From: Rhyacophila brunnea
Lineage: Eukaryota > Arthropoda > Insecta > Trichoptera > Rhyacophilidae
Direction of reading: 5' to 3'
Assembly: GCA_022495005.1 (NCBI GenBank)
Contig: JAGYXB010000105.1
Location: 1 to 64,000, forward strand
Length of the DNA stretch: 64,000 nucleotides
How positions within the stretch are numbered: position 1 is the first letter of the stretch; the number at the start of each line of letters is the position of its first letter. A program made the translations under genes and the position numbers. The notes under the pieces are model-generated. The model saw only the letters and a list, made by a program, of their open reading frames with translations. It had not been told where the DNA came from and ran no database searches. This document shows positions 44,701-59,700 of the stretch, one piece after another.

Positions 44701-47700
44701 TCAATGCATTTATTCTTAAAATGCTGCTGTACGGCAGTGAGTCTTGGTACCTTAAAAAGAACAAATGCTTTCGGCGTATACTGGGTCAGAAAAGGATATA
44801 AAAGTGGGCATGATTCAGGAAGAACCAAGGAAACCGGTGAACAGTATGTGACTCTTCGCCACAAGGTGAAAGGGGTATGAATACTAAAAAAAATTAAGAA
44901 TTGAATGTTAAAAGAATATTATTAAGTAGATAATTGAACACCTACCGCTCATGCCGGCAGCAAAGTTTCTTCCAGTAAGTCCAAGAATAACGACAATTCC
45001 TCCAGTCATGTATTCACAACCGTGATCTCCCACACCTTCCACAACAGCTATACACCCAGAGTTTCTTACACAGAAACGTTCTGACGCAATACCCCTATTT
45101 TTAAAATACAGGTAACTTAGTAAAAAGAATCATCACAACTAGGGATGTATTATGAATTGAATAATAATGATAAACTCACCTAAAGTAAGCTCTTCCCGTT
45201 GTTGCTCCATATAAACAAACATTTCCAACAATCACGTTTAAGTGAGATTCAAATGGAGAAGTCTTGGGTGGATAAATTATGATGGTACCACCGGACAATC
45301 CCTTTCCTAAAAGCAATATTGGGGAAAGAATGAAAGTACATCTCTATTAATCACCAACATTTTGATATACACATTGTTAATAAAGATTTTAAAACTTTTC
45401 TAAAATGTTTTATTGAATCAAAAACTAGATATTTATAGTTGTCTTATCTTGTTATAATAATATAATAATCTGCTGTTATACAAATATCTTTCAAGGTCCA
45501 ACAATAATGCCGGTATATATAAAATATATCAACAATTAAATGTTTTAGAAATGAAATAATTACTGAAAAAAAAAAAATTCTTACCGACATAATCATTTGC
45601 GTCACCTTCCAACGTTACTTTGACACCTTTCGTAAGGAATCCACAAAACGTTTGACCGGCAGATCCATGAAGAGATATGTTAATCTGTGAACCTTCCGGT
45701 AGACCAGGTTCACTATACTTGCTGCAAATAATTACAAGATAAAAAGAACTTTTTATATACCACGTTTTAAAATTTTCTGTTGAATCATATAAATTTGACC
45801 ATTCTATGTATTAATAAATATAGAATACTGAAATGTCATTTTGACATTTCATATTGATTTCCATAGTAACGCACGTATATATTAATAATTTAGTTGCTAG
45901 GACCCACTTAGCAACCAATAATAGTGAGTAGTAAATATTATTTTTAACGAAATTTTTCCGAAACATACAAAATAGAATTAACTGAAAATGAATTCAATTC
46001 TGCTTAAAGATGGCCAAAAGTATTAAAAAAATGCATTCCCGTCGTGTTCTGATATATTCTAAAAGTTTCAAATGTCTAGCTAGTCGGGAAGTTAGTTAAA
46101 AATCTTGGACAAACAAGAAAAAATCTGTACGGGACAAACAAGAATACGAGCTAATAAAAACATGGTAAAATACACAAAATTACCGAACATATAGTTTTGC
46201 TTTAAATATCACTTTTGTCAATAGATTCTGTTGAATCTTAGCTTACCGTGCGATGTGATATGACAACGTTGAAGCGAAAGCCCTGCACTCATTATTGATC
46301 TGCATTTTGATGTCTACTAATTTTTGAGTTCCATCGATCACTCCGGAACATTGCTCGATTAAAGAGTTGTCCAATCTCTTTTCTAATTGGAAGTCCTACA
46401 AAAAAAACATAATATGTTATAAAGACATTATGCTAAATCTAATACTAAAAATCTAAATCATGCGATGATTTATAGAAAATACACACTTGTGCCACAGATC
46501 CTCCGATGATATTAACACCCGGTCTCATATGCAGAGCATTCTTCAAAATGAGTCCAAGGTTCAGCATTTTCGCCTTCGGGTTATTATTATTTTCGATAGC
46601 TTTGAGCAGATCAGTCCGACCAATCAGGTCTTGGAACTTACGAACGCCCATGCTGGCCATGTGCGATCTTACCTGAAAATTTAGTGCATATTTATTACCA
46701 ACAGATACAATATATCATAATGTCATTGACAACACCAGTTATTCTTCTAACAATTCTTACTTCGGTCTCCCCTTTCATTCACCGAGGACTGATATGACTG
46801 AAGTGAAAAGATGAATATTTAAGTACGGTAAAAATTCTGTTATTTTCGAAGATTAGAATTTAAAACATTCTAATTTCTGCAACATAAAAACAACTTTGCA
46901 AGTGACGTCAGGATGCTGAGTTATGCTAAGTGGGACATATTAACAGTACTACCAAAATATGGTCAGTGAATCTATTAGAGGTGAGTTGGAAATACTGTCA
47001 CCAGTTTGTGTACTCAAGTCTCGGATGAAACTACCCATACTCAGTAAGTGTGGCCCAATAAACTTGTTCCAAAAAACTTGTGATGATATCATCGCGAGTC
47101 GCTCGCCAGTTGGTAGACTTTTAACACTATTGACATTAAATGCGCGCGAGCGAGATAGCACTTGCAATCAGATGACATAATCATATGTATGATAAATTTT
47201 GTGTAGTAGCACATTCCCTCGCGAATGTGGTAAGATGACGCACAGGCTTGTTATGACGACCGACCGTGTTAACAAGAATATTATAACTTAACAGAAAAAC
47301 ATCTCATAAATTTAAAATGTGTTTCTTTGGGGTGGGATTTGGCCTCCTCCACAACCGCTCTCCACTCACTCCGGTCTCTCGCCATACTTCTCCAGTTACC
47401 GGGTCTTCCTATATGAAGCCAGTCCACTTCTACGGCGTCAGCCCATCTCCTTCTTGGACGGCCTCTGGGTCTCTTCCGTTGGGGTAGCCACTTCGTCATG
47501 ATCCTTGGCTCTCTTACTTTAGGCATTCTCTCCACATGTCCGGCCCATCGTAGTCTTTGGGACTTACAGTATCTTATGATTGTTTGCTGTTCAATCAGCT
47601 CTTCCAACTCGTGGTTCATTTTTATTCTGTAGTTCCCATTTTCCAACGTGGGTCCAAAGATTTTGCGGAGTATTTTGCGCTCGAAGACAGCTAATTCGTT

Positions 47701-50700
47701 TTCCTCGTTTTGAGTTAAGCACCAAGTCTCAGCCATAAGTGACCACTGGCCTTATAATTGTTTTATAAATTAGAAGTTTACTTCTTCGGCCTAGAATTTT
47801 CGACCCCATCAGTCGCTTGCAGGCGTGCCAGCATTTATTCCCGGAGATAAGGCGGATTTTTATCTCCTCTGTCTTATTTTGGGTATTTAGGCTGGATCCG
47901 AGATACGTGAACTTGTCCACCCCTTCATATGCATGCTGTCCTATTTCTATATTCTGCAGCGGTACCTGATCACGTGTGCTGACCATATACTTAGTTTAAA
48001 ATGTGTTTAAAATTTTATAATAAATGGGACATTTTGAAAAGCTGAGCTCAGTGTATTTTTAGCGATTCTATTGAAGCCGATATTTCAAATACTAATATGG
48101 AGTTGGTTTTAGTTCCAGTTGAGCACGCCAAATGCTCTATATAGTATTCCAAATACTAGTAAGTATTTTGGAACAAGTTTCGATACCAAGTATTTTTTAA
48201 ACTGGTAGTAAGTATACTTAGTCTTCAAAATCGACCAGTTTTCCCACCTCTAGAATCTATCTCACATGGCATTTATATTTTATTCAAATAGGTACATAAT
48301 TTCCATAAATTCCTCAAATGATCGCATATCTTGAATCTATTTTAAAGATATAGTCCACTCTCCATCAAAATAGCAAATAATTATTAATCATGAAAATTTT
48401 TCATACCTCTTCTGCCAGCATGAATAGGTAATTCACAACATGCTCAGGTTTTCCTTCAAATTTCTTTCGGAGAACCGGATCCTGAGTAGCGATACCCACA
48501 GGGCAAGTGTTCAAGTGACATTTTCGCATCATTGTACAACCTAAAAAAGAAAATGTCATTGAATTACTAATGCTTTCAAACTCACAAAAACATCTAAAGC
48601 CTCAATGACATTGAGCTACTTTACAATCTGCTTGTAAATTCGCCCAGTGTGATCACCGAACAAGCTAACAAGCAGATTATAAACAATCTACCGAGAAAAG
48701 TTGACAGCCGGTTAACTTTACACGTTACACGCTGGCGTGTGGGCCTACTGTGTCTGTGCAGCAGAGCGATAGTAGCGACCTCCCGGTAAAAAAACGAACT
48801 ACTCAATACGTGTCCTGTCAAAATAGTACCAAAAATGACGATTTCAACTCGCTAGCTTGTTGGCTTCTCAGCGAGTGGAAAGTTTTGTGTGTCATCATCA
48901 CAATCGCACTAGCTGACTCGCCCGCTTTTAAATTCGCCAACAAGCAACTTGTAAAGTAGCTCAATGTCATTGAGGCTTAAGTATGTATGTCACTCTATGA
49001 AGTTGCATCACTCTCATGACTACAATAAAGGAAGGACCGTCTTACCCATAGCAATAAGCGGAGCAGTACTGAATCCGAATTCGTCAGCTCCTAGCAGTGC
49101 AGCGACTACCACGTCAAATCCTGTCCTCAATTGTCCGTCAGCTTGCACAACCACCCTACAAATACAAAAAAAAAATCCATTAGATATAATTATTACTATT
49201 ACATATTCAATTAATATCAAATACATTATTATTTCAAGTGGGATTAATGACTCTGACCTGGATCTCAGGTTGTTGAGAACTAATACTTGATGAGTTTCAG
49301 CGACACCTAATTCCCAAGGAAGTCCAGCACTCTTGATTCCTGTCCACGAACTGGCTCCAGTGCCACCGTCGTGACCAGATATTACAATATGTTCAGCTTT
49401 TCCCTAAACATACAATTCACAATATATTTATACATTATGTACCATTATTTAATACAAGATTTCCAAATGTTAATCTTCCCAAACATTACCTTAGCCACAC
49501 CGGATGCGACCACGCCCACCCCGACTTCCGAGACAAGCTTCACACTTATCCTGGCGTTGGGGTTGGCGCACTTGAGGTCGTAAATCAGCTCAGCAAGATC
49601 TTCAATGGAGTAAATGTCGTGATGGGGCGGAGGAGAAATTAGACCCACTCCCGGAACTGAACAACGGGTCGCTGCTATTTCTGCTGTCACTTTGTAACCT
49701 GTAATGAGATGACCATACCTATCGTAGTATCGTAGTATCATTGTATCTTAGAACATTTCTGCTATCTCCAATCAATGAATAAATATAAAAATTATTGTTA
49801 TAATATTGGGTTTTCCATTACATTACATTTAATATATCACTCATACATCAGGGTGGACAGCCTATGCCTATGCTCATACACAAATTGAAAAACAATATGT
49901 GTACTTGTCAGACCCAGGATTTGAACCTGGGACCCACGACGCTATAGGCCAATATACCCAAATTTAAAGTGTTTAAACCAATAAAGAGCAACCTGCGGCC
50001 CATGGGATGATTTTCTAATTTTAAAGTTAATGTCTGAATATAAATGAAATATATTACAAATGTCCAAATGCAATTCAAACAAATAGCACAGTGTACTTGT
50101 TATAGCTAGCAAAAACATGTGTTGTGAGTGTTGTGCGAAAAGAAATTTTGTTCGTTATTCAGGCTAAGGTTACATTGTTTCCAATGATAATTTATCGCCT
50201 GACAATGGAAAGGCTATTAGTCTAAGGGTGTATTTTAGAGAATCTCACACCAGTGTTGCCAACCATGATAAATACTATAATAATTTTGAAAGAAAAGTTG
50301 CCTATCACTGTTTTAAACTTTCAAAAGTATTTTCTCAAAACTATCTCTCCACTAACAGAAACAGCGTCCTGAACAGCCATGATAAAGTTATGTTAAACAC
50401 TTGCACACGATATACCTAACTATTGAATGCTTGACCGAAATCCATGCTGTAAACTGATATATTGACGGAATATCAACTGGCATGATTCCAGTGCAATATT
50501 ATGTGATCATGTTTATTACCTGGAAGTTCTCCACCTTCGCCAGGCTTGGCTCCTTGTGCCATTTTGATTTGCAAGTCATCGGCATTTGCTAAATAAGAAG
50601 CAGTTACTCCAAACCTTCCCGAGGCAACCTGCTTAATTGCAGAGCGCTTGTTGAATTCTGGATCCTGGAAAATATTTACATTATCAATTTTTCGACCATA

Positions 50701-53700
50701 CCAATTTTTTAAATTATATCAGAATGTTAAAGCAACACCTAATCTACTTGAAATAAGAGTAGCTTACTTGGTTCAGATATCGATCAGCATCTTCACCTCC
50801 TTCGCCCGTATTGGATTTTCCGCCCATTCTGTTCATGGCAATAGCCAGAGCCGTATGTGCTTCCAGGGATATTGAACCGAATGACATGGCCCCTAGAAAA
50901 ATTTCAATAAACAATGTGAAATCGTATTTTGAGGCTTATATGGGAAATAATATGAAGAACCAACACATTATTAATAAGACTGACCTGTGACGAATCTTTT
51001 GACAATTTCAGCGGCACTTTCGACTTCATCAATTGGAATCGGTTGATCCAGTTTAGCAAATTCCATTTGGCCACGCAGCGTGCATGCACGAATGGATTCC
51101 ATTGAACTCTCTCTGTAAGAATAACATCAACTAAGAAAGAACCCATCATATCCAAACTAGGTATTTTAATTGGTATAAAAAAAAAACAAACACTTATAAA
51201 ATTATGATTTGTTAATACTTTATTAAAAACTAAATAAATAAATAGAGAATTTCATGTGAAATACCATTTTACTAACCTGTATCGTTCATAGGCATTCAGA
51301 CTGTTTCCAGCCGCGGCCTCTTGCAGATTTGCAATTGAATTTGGATCGTTAATGTGTTTCTCTCCCCCAGCTCTCCAGTGGTATGATCCAGGATTTCTGT
51401 AATAGAAAAACATTTAAATATATGTTTAAGTAGATCGTGCTTCACTAAATTGTTATTAAATCATAAGTAGATAAATACGGTACCTAAGTATCAGCATATC
51501 GGCTGGTTCTGTTTTGTAGGTGAGATAATGTCGTTCCATAATTTCTTTTGATATAACTTCTAGGTTGACTCCGCCTGAAAAGCAAACATTATTAAATATA
51601 AGTGAAATATAATAAAATTCGCCGATTGCAATAGTCCAATGGTAAATCAACTAATTACATGTTGGGAGGACATTTTATTCAATATATATTTTTACATGCT
51701 CATAACTGTAGTTCTATCATGTGTTTGTAAATCTAATTGACTAATTAAATGATATTTGCTTTACCAATTCTAGATTGAGTTCCCTTGAAGCATCGTTCAA
51801 TGACATCGTCATTCAAGCCGACTGCTTCAAATATTTGAGCTCCTTTATATGATTGGAGAGTACTGATTCCCATCTTAGCCATCACCTAATAACAAGATAA
51901 ATGAGTGTAAGAAACTCTTGTAGGCAGCTTATATACCTACCTGCACCATAGTATGGTCTGGTTATATACAACTGTAAGACAAAATTTTGTTGCGTATTGA
52001 ATATAATTCCGATTGTAAAAACAAATAAATTACCTTTGCTATTCCGGTCTCCATCGCTTGTGCATAAGAGTTGTAGATAAAGTCATCATTCAAAGATGGA
52101 TCCAATGTACCGTCAGCTCTGAGGGAAGACGCCAACTCGAATACAAGATACGGACATATAGCGTCAGCACCATAACCTTGAAAGATGTATAATTATGAAA
52201 TTAAACACTGCAATATGACAAGAACAAGTATCGCAAGTGCCTCCAGTAAAATATATTATTATAATTTATATTGTTTATGGACTTACCTAGTAGTACACAT
52301 ATGTGATGGACCTCTCTCGCTTCAGCTGTCTCCAAGATAAGTCCAACCTTCATCCGTTGTCTGGTTTCAATCAAATGATGATGTACGGCACCTATAAAAG
52401 AAACACAATACATATTACATAGTAGAACTAAACTATTAAAGAATGAATAACATTATTACATAGTTTAAAATAGTGCGGAGGTAGGTAACATACAAAGGCA
52501 TAACGAAATAAAATAATATACCTAATGCCAGCAGTGTGCTGACGGGTACTCTATCCGGTCCGGCTTGGCGATCGGAAAGAACAATCAGCTGATAGCCGCC
52601 GCGGCTGGCTTCCTCGGCTTGAGAGCACAAGCTCGCCAGCGCTCCCTCCAGTCCACCGGGGCCTTCTGCATAGTCGAATGTTCCGTCAAGAACGCGAGTC
52701 TGGTAAAATAAAAATAAATAAATACCAATGTTTTCTATGTAGCATCATCATCGGCTCAGTCAATCCAATGTTGGATGATGGTCTTTAGTTTTTTGGTACA
52801 CTGAATGAGCTAAGTGGACCCTATTTTAAGAATTTATAAAACAACGCCTACCCATACTCATCTCATGGAGGTGGAATATATTAACATCCGAAACGATTTG
52901 GTTGAACAGAGTTATTGCCCCCTAATTGGCATCACCAATGGCAGGTTAGTTCTATACCTTGGGAGAACAAACAACTGATGCTCCCGATTTCTAAGATAGT
53001 TATCAGGGACACAATTCAATACTACCAAGAATGGCAGAGTTCTCATTTACACCACGTATAAGTCGAAAAAAATACGTGGCCAAATATTGATATCTTCTAG
53101 CATTTAAACTACAGTATGTAAGCATACCTAAGAGAAAACCAGTTGGATAAAGGCACGGATAGTATCCATATAACCTCAAATAAAGGAGTCTCAAAAATTT
53201 CTTTTGAACTCACCCACTATAAGGTCATATTATTTATTTCAACAAATGCGGGGCCCAAACAATCGGCCCACTCTCAAGCCAGCTTCTAACACTGAACACT
53301 GGTAGCACACATCGGTTGAACACATTACACTACGTCTTCTAACTATATCATTTTCTGCTTATGTAATATTTTGCTAAATTAATATTGTATGATGTATCAT
53401 ACAATATAATGTAGCTCCATACTGCATTAATTTACTTTAGGATTTGATTGCATAGGTATACTATGTATTATGGTTTACGGTGTGTGTACCTTCCATCCTC
53501 TATGCTTGGTCTGCTTGATGATTTCCAGATCAGGGATTGAAAGAATAGGCTGAGGTAAAAATAGTCGGTGAACAAATTGGGCTGAGGGCTGCAGAAGATT
53601 TCCAACAGGTCCAATTGGGCACATCAAAGACATCACTATCTTCTCTCTGAAGAAATAAACGGAAAAATAATTAGTTTATTCAACTTCATCTCTTTAACTC

Positions 53701-56700
53701 GTTATAAAACTAACAAACCCGTAAATAATGATATTTTTTTTGTATAAATTGTGTTATCTATCACGCCATTTATAAATTGAAATTCCATTTTACCATGTGA
53801 CATGCAAAACTTATGATTTCTGTTAATGGAATTCGATCAAATATAATTTTAGATTTATTAAAACAGTCAATTCCATAAATTTTTAATATCATCCCCGATT
53901 CATGTGCAGATATTGTTAAAATTATTAAGAGAATGTCAAATGTAAATATGTCATTCATATTGAAAAGTGAAAACAAAGATGGCGGCTATAAACAAGGTAT
54001 TCAATTCCAATCTGCCAAATCACAAAATATCAATTTTACATCGGCTACCAAATCTACCACACTATAAATATTTCAGAAATACTATCAAGTACTTTAATAC
54101 GTAAACGTCATGGGGCTCCGTCTTGTCGAACTCTTTAGATCAGTGTTCTTCAACCTTTTAAAACCCGCGGCCCAGCAAACATAGTAGAAATATTTTGCGG
54201 ACCGGTATCAGTCAAAAATAAAAACCAATTATATAATAAATTACATTTTTTGGTTAGTGCGACATCTGCTGCTGCTTCTTTGTAAGCAAATTGCATATAT
54301 GTACGTGATTGCAGAATTATTTCTGAGACGAAACGCTGCATTAACATCGATTCTATTTCTCTGTTTGGTTTTTATTACTAACATAGATGAAAATATAGTC
54401 TTTTCACACAAATATGAAGTCGAAAAAATGATCAATAATCTGATAGAGATGGATATTTTTTATCCAAGGATATCCAAAATTGAGACAATGATTGCATTTT
54501 ATGCCTGTATACCAGAGTGACATCAGAAGATAGTTCCGTCAGCTTTTTTTACTCACGAGGATCAAGTGCGCATGATTTAATATCTTCCAAAAAGGGATTA
54601 TTAATTCAGAGGTTAGAGGTCTAACTTTACGTGGATCTTCAGTTTCAGGGAAATAGTGAAAAGTTAACGCTTTTAAAGGTTGGCTTATGATTTTGAATAA
54701 TATGACTTTCTTGTTGACATCAGCAGCATTCAAAAATTCTTCCAGCATTTCATGTAGTGGGAATTTCTCGAATCGTGAAGCGATATAGTCGGTTGAAAGC
54801 ATGGTGAAAGCTTTCTTGGACCGGCAATAAATTCTTGCGGACGGGCACCGCGGACCACTGGTTGAAGAACACTGCTTTAGATTACGTACATATTATTACG
54901 AAAACAAACCTGAAAGGATCGATGGGTGGGTTAGTGACTTGGGCAAAGAGCTGCTTGAAGTAATCGTACAATAAAGGTTGGAACCGAGATAGGCAGGCAA
55001 GAGGAGCATCGTTTCCCATGCTACCCAAAGCTTCTTTCCTAAAACCAAAATAAAAATATATTAATTGAAAAATAAACTAACATGTTTATCTTGCTATTGT
55101 AATTTCAACATGGGTACTGCTGTTCACCACCGACTAGGCAGAGAGCCACAAAGCGAGATCTTAGTTTGACGGGATTAGCACGTTGAAAAATAATGGTTCT
55201 CAGTAAACAATTTTGCATGGACAGCAACTTGCCAAACATATTTATTTTACAAAGATTTTAATATTACAATAAAACACATACAATAGATATATTACTCAGA
55301 GTTATACATTGATTTAAATTTAATTGCAGAAGGTGTAACGGAGTATGGAATATTTAACCCCCAAAAGAAAAACAGCATGATTATTTACATTCTAAACTCT
55401 GTTATATATAACACAAGTTAATTTTGAGACCAGTGTTACCACGACAAGAGTCAGTAAGCAAACTCTTAGCAATTCAATTTCTCTCCGTTAAACCGGGGGT
55501 CGTCTGTTTCAAACCTTACATTTAACAAAACCGCACAAAACGGGAATTTAAAAATCAACAGGTATGTCTTGGTCAAATTGAACCGTGATCATAATAATAC
55601 CTCAATTACTTGATTGAAAGCTTTATAAATTAGCTGAGGTGGCTAATAATCAGTTAAATGGAAAAAGACAAATTTTTAAACTTGAATATTTACTTATTCT
55701 GAATCATCGGTATGAGGAGCATGTTGATTGTCTCGATGCTGTAGCCGTAGAGCGGAAGTCTTTTGTCGGTGAAACCGCTACAGTTTGAATAAAAACCGTT
55801 CACTCCATTACCATTAGTGACACAAACTGAACCATTCTCGGCAGAGACATGTGCTTTGCGCAAGTCCTCCATAACAATCTGAAAATTTACAAACGCCAAT
55901 TCAATCACAAATATTTTATACAGAATCAAGTGGAACACTGATCGCAAACAGTTAATTTACATAGCTTAGTGAGACATATAATAAATAATACAGGTAGAAA
56001 AAAAATACATTTATTTTAAACATATATTTTTTTAACAAGAGTGTTAGTTTACAATTATTTCTATAAATATTTTCTATTTACTAATGTGCAGACTCGGCAA
56101 TTAAGATGTATCCATTTATTGTTACAAATTAACATGGTTATTATACTTGATCCAAACAAGGATGGCATATACATTCGCAGTGGTCAGTAGAATTTAGCAT
56201 AATAGCACATGGTATCTAATATCAACATTTGTCAATATGGTATATAGTGTCAGTGGCATTTTAATTTTAACAGTATATTATATTTTAGATTTGTAGTATT
56301 ATTAAGCTGTGTTCTAAAAATCATATCAATTAAGAATAAAACAAGTTATCAAAAGACTGTCGTAAATTCATAATTAAATAACATGATTAACTGATTTACG
56401 GATGTTACATGTGTCATGTAGATACAATTTTACATAATTATGTCAAAAGACAGGGACAACAATATGTCCCATTTAGCTATCTGACTGCTTACGGCATGTA
56501 GACTATAAGTAAAAATTAAAGTTATTAACCATTTTCACTATTAAGCGGAGCATAATATGTGCTTCCATGGAGTGAACAGATTTTTTTATTAAGAACGGTT
56601 ATTAATCATTCACCCAAATCATTGGGTCCTTGGTTTCGATCAAATACACTTTAAAAAACATGTGATTTTTGCTTGACGCGGGATTCAAACTCGCACGTAT

Positions 56701-59700
56701 GGTTTGAAAGACGGTCATTCTGGAGTTACTCCACCAAGGGTTATTATTTACTTTGTCAATTTGTATCTGTAAATTAATACAATATACACTGAACCATTCT
56801 GCTCACTTAAAGATCTAATGTGGTGAAACTGTAAACCATTCATGAATATATCTAACGACCACTGTAGAAAGGTATAGTGTATTTATAGCACAAAGGCGCA
56901 GTCCCACACCACAAACCACGAGTGCAGACCAATTTTTCAGCAGAGTGGGAGAAAGCCTTTGTGAGATAAATATACTCTATTTTCACAAAATAAATAACAC
57001 AATACACAGGCAGATATTAATAATTCTGGATGTAAGGTCGGACTCTCTAAATGTATGACACATAGGTAATATTATCATTATATAACTCGAAAAACCTTAT
57101 TTTTGAAATCTTGGGGAAACTGGCCAGCAAGTGCCGGGGGTCGATAACGAGGATAAGGTGATAGGAATGGGGATACCAGTTGAAATAGCCAAGGTCCCAC
57201 AGCACCATAAGAGAAGATGGAAAAATGGAAAAATCTATGGATTGATTGTTGCTCAAGTCAATTTGATCGTTTATATACGATAAGATAATGATTGACTTGA
57301 TTCACAAAGATGGATGACTTGACATACCTATATTGAATCCAGGTAGGAATCTTGTTATGTATTATAAATGTAAATTGTCATTAATATCAGTAAAAGATTA
57401 TTATTAGTAAATATTATATTGTATTAGGTATCCATTGTTCTTCTGCTGCTTCGAGCTATAGGAATGTTGTGAATAAAGTATGTTATGGAATGTTGTTATA
57501 GAATTTTAAGATAGTACGTAATCTAGTCCCCGAAACAGATGAAATTTGATGTCAACTTTACTATGATAGTAAATCAACAAACAAGTTTTTATTTCATTAA
57601 AATGATTGCCATCATCATGACTTGTTGGCATAAAAGTCATCAGGTCGAACCAGATCTTCATCAATCACAGTTGTCACTGCCAGTTTACTAATAATTGTCA
57701 GATATGAAATGTCTATTTTTAATAACTGATAAGTCTATTTCTGGTGGAAATCTAACGAAAAATACATACATATTCTATAATATGTAATATCACGTAGAGT
57801 AACGATTTTTAACTTTTAACACTATCTAAAAGCAGATGGAAAATTTTTTTAAAAATTTAATAATTTACTGAAAGTGAAAATGACACAACTAATTAATAGT
57901 AATGATATTATATTCAATTTTATTGCGATTCTATTTATTGCAATAGAAGTGTTGATCGGCTAATTAAATTTGGTATATTGTTATAATTTAAAAATACAAT
58001 GCGATGGAAAAAAGAAAGCGCAGAAACACAAAAATGTTGTTTACCGCAAATATTGAATTGTAGACGACTACTAGGAAATCAGTATTTTGTAATAGACACC
58101 TCATAATGATCGATGTAATTGTTTTGTTAATGTATTTAATATTTTGAATAATATAATGTATAGCAGGGATGGCGAACCAATGGCACGCGAGATGATTTTG
58201 CATGGCACGCGAATGTTTTGTGTTAGATATATACTTTAGTCACACATAATAATATTATAGCACTGAACTCATCAGGCGGCGGGGTAAGCCTTGTCGCGAA
58301 CCTCTGATTTTGATCGATTTACAATCATTTTACAATGCTTGAGACCACTGTAGCGAGAGAATGCCTCATATAAACTGAGAAATTTTGGCGTGAATTTGTG
58401 TGTAAAGAACCAAACTAAGTAAGTATTATGGTAATAATACTCAAGAACTCAATTGCTTATAATTTTTTAAACTATTTTTTCATTTTTTTCCTGCTCGAAC
58501 TACTCGAAAAACTGCTCGGCACGTCAGACAGTCAAAAAATAATATTTGGGAAATTTTGGCACTTGTACGTAAAAAGGTTCGCCATCCCTGATGTATAGCA
58601 ATGGGTCAGTATATCTTATAACATAAGTAGGTAATAAAAAAAATGAGAAATATGATACAAACAAATATGGATACATTTTTATTTTACCAACATTTACAAG
58701 AAAAACTAATGTAAATGTAATTCGTTATGTAACTTCTGACTGTTGATTGCATATTATGAATTAATAATGAAATGCCATTTCAAAGTGAGTAAGGTAAAAT
58801 AATTTGATTTTTACGTATCATAAGTCGATGTTACATAGAAATTACATTAGTTTTCTTAATTAAGAGAGTAGAATCATACGTTTCTATAAAAAAATGTGAA
58901 AACAAGAACTACAGGAAGAAAACATCTAAGAATGAAGTATAATAATACGAGGGTGGGTCAATAATTCCTTAGAAAAAAGCATTAAAACAGTTTTTATTTT
59001 TGTATTTTTTTTTATTTCTCAACATAATCTCCTTGGAGCTCAATACACTTGGTTAGACGTTTCTCAATTTTTTTTAAACCGTCAGAAAAATAAGTTTTCG
59101 GAAGGTCCTCAAAATAAGCATTTGTCCGATCGATGACTTCTTCATTTGAAAAAAAACGTTGTCCACTTAGCCATTTTTTTAAGTTTGGGAAAAGGAAAAA
59201 GTCACTGGGGGCTAAATCTGGCGAATACGGTGGGTGGTCGACCAATTCGAACTTCAATTCTTCAATTTTAGCCATTGATCGTAAACATGTGTGAACACGG
59301 GCATTGTCCTGATGAAAGAGGATTTTTTTCCTGTTTAAATGAGGCCGTTTTTCTTCAATTTTGTTTTTTAGCTGGTCCAATAAAGATGCATAATAATCCC
59401 CTGTTATTGTTTTTCCTTTTTCCAAATAGTCAACGAAAATAATTTCACGTGCATCCCAAAATACAGTAGCCATAACCTTACCAGCTGATTTTACGGTTTT
59501 CGCCTTCTTTGGACATGGTTTGCCTTCGCAATCCACTGCTTTGACTGTTCTTTCGTCTCGGGAGTATAGTGGTGTATCCATGTTTCATCTACAGTCACAA
59601 AGCGACGAAAAAATTCATCCGGATTGCGTTGCATGAGCGACAACAGGGCTTTAGAGGCCACCACCCTATTGCGTTTATTGTCGACTGTGAGCAAACGCGG

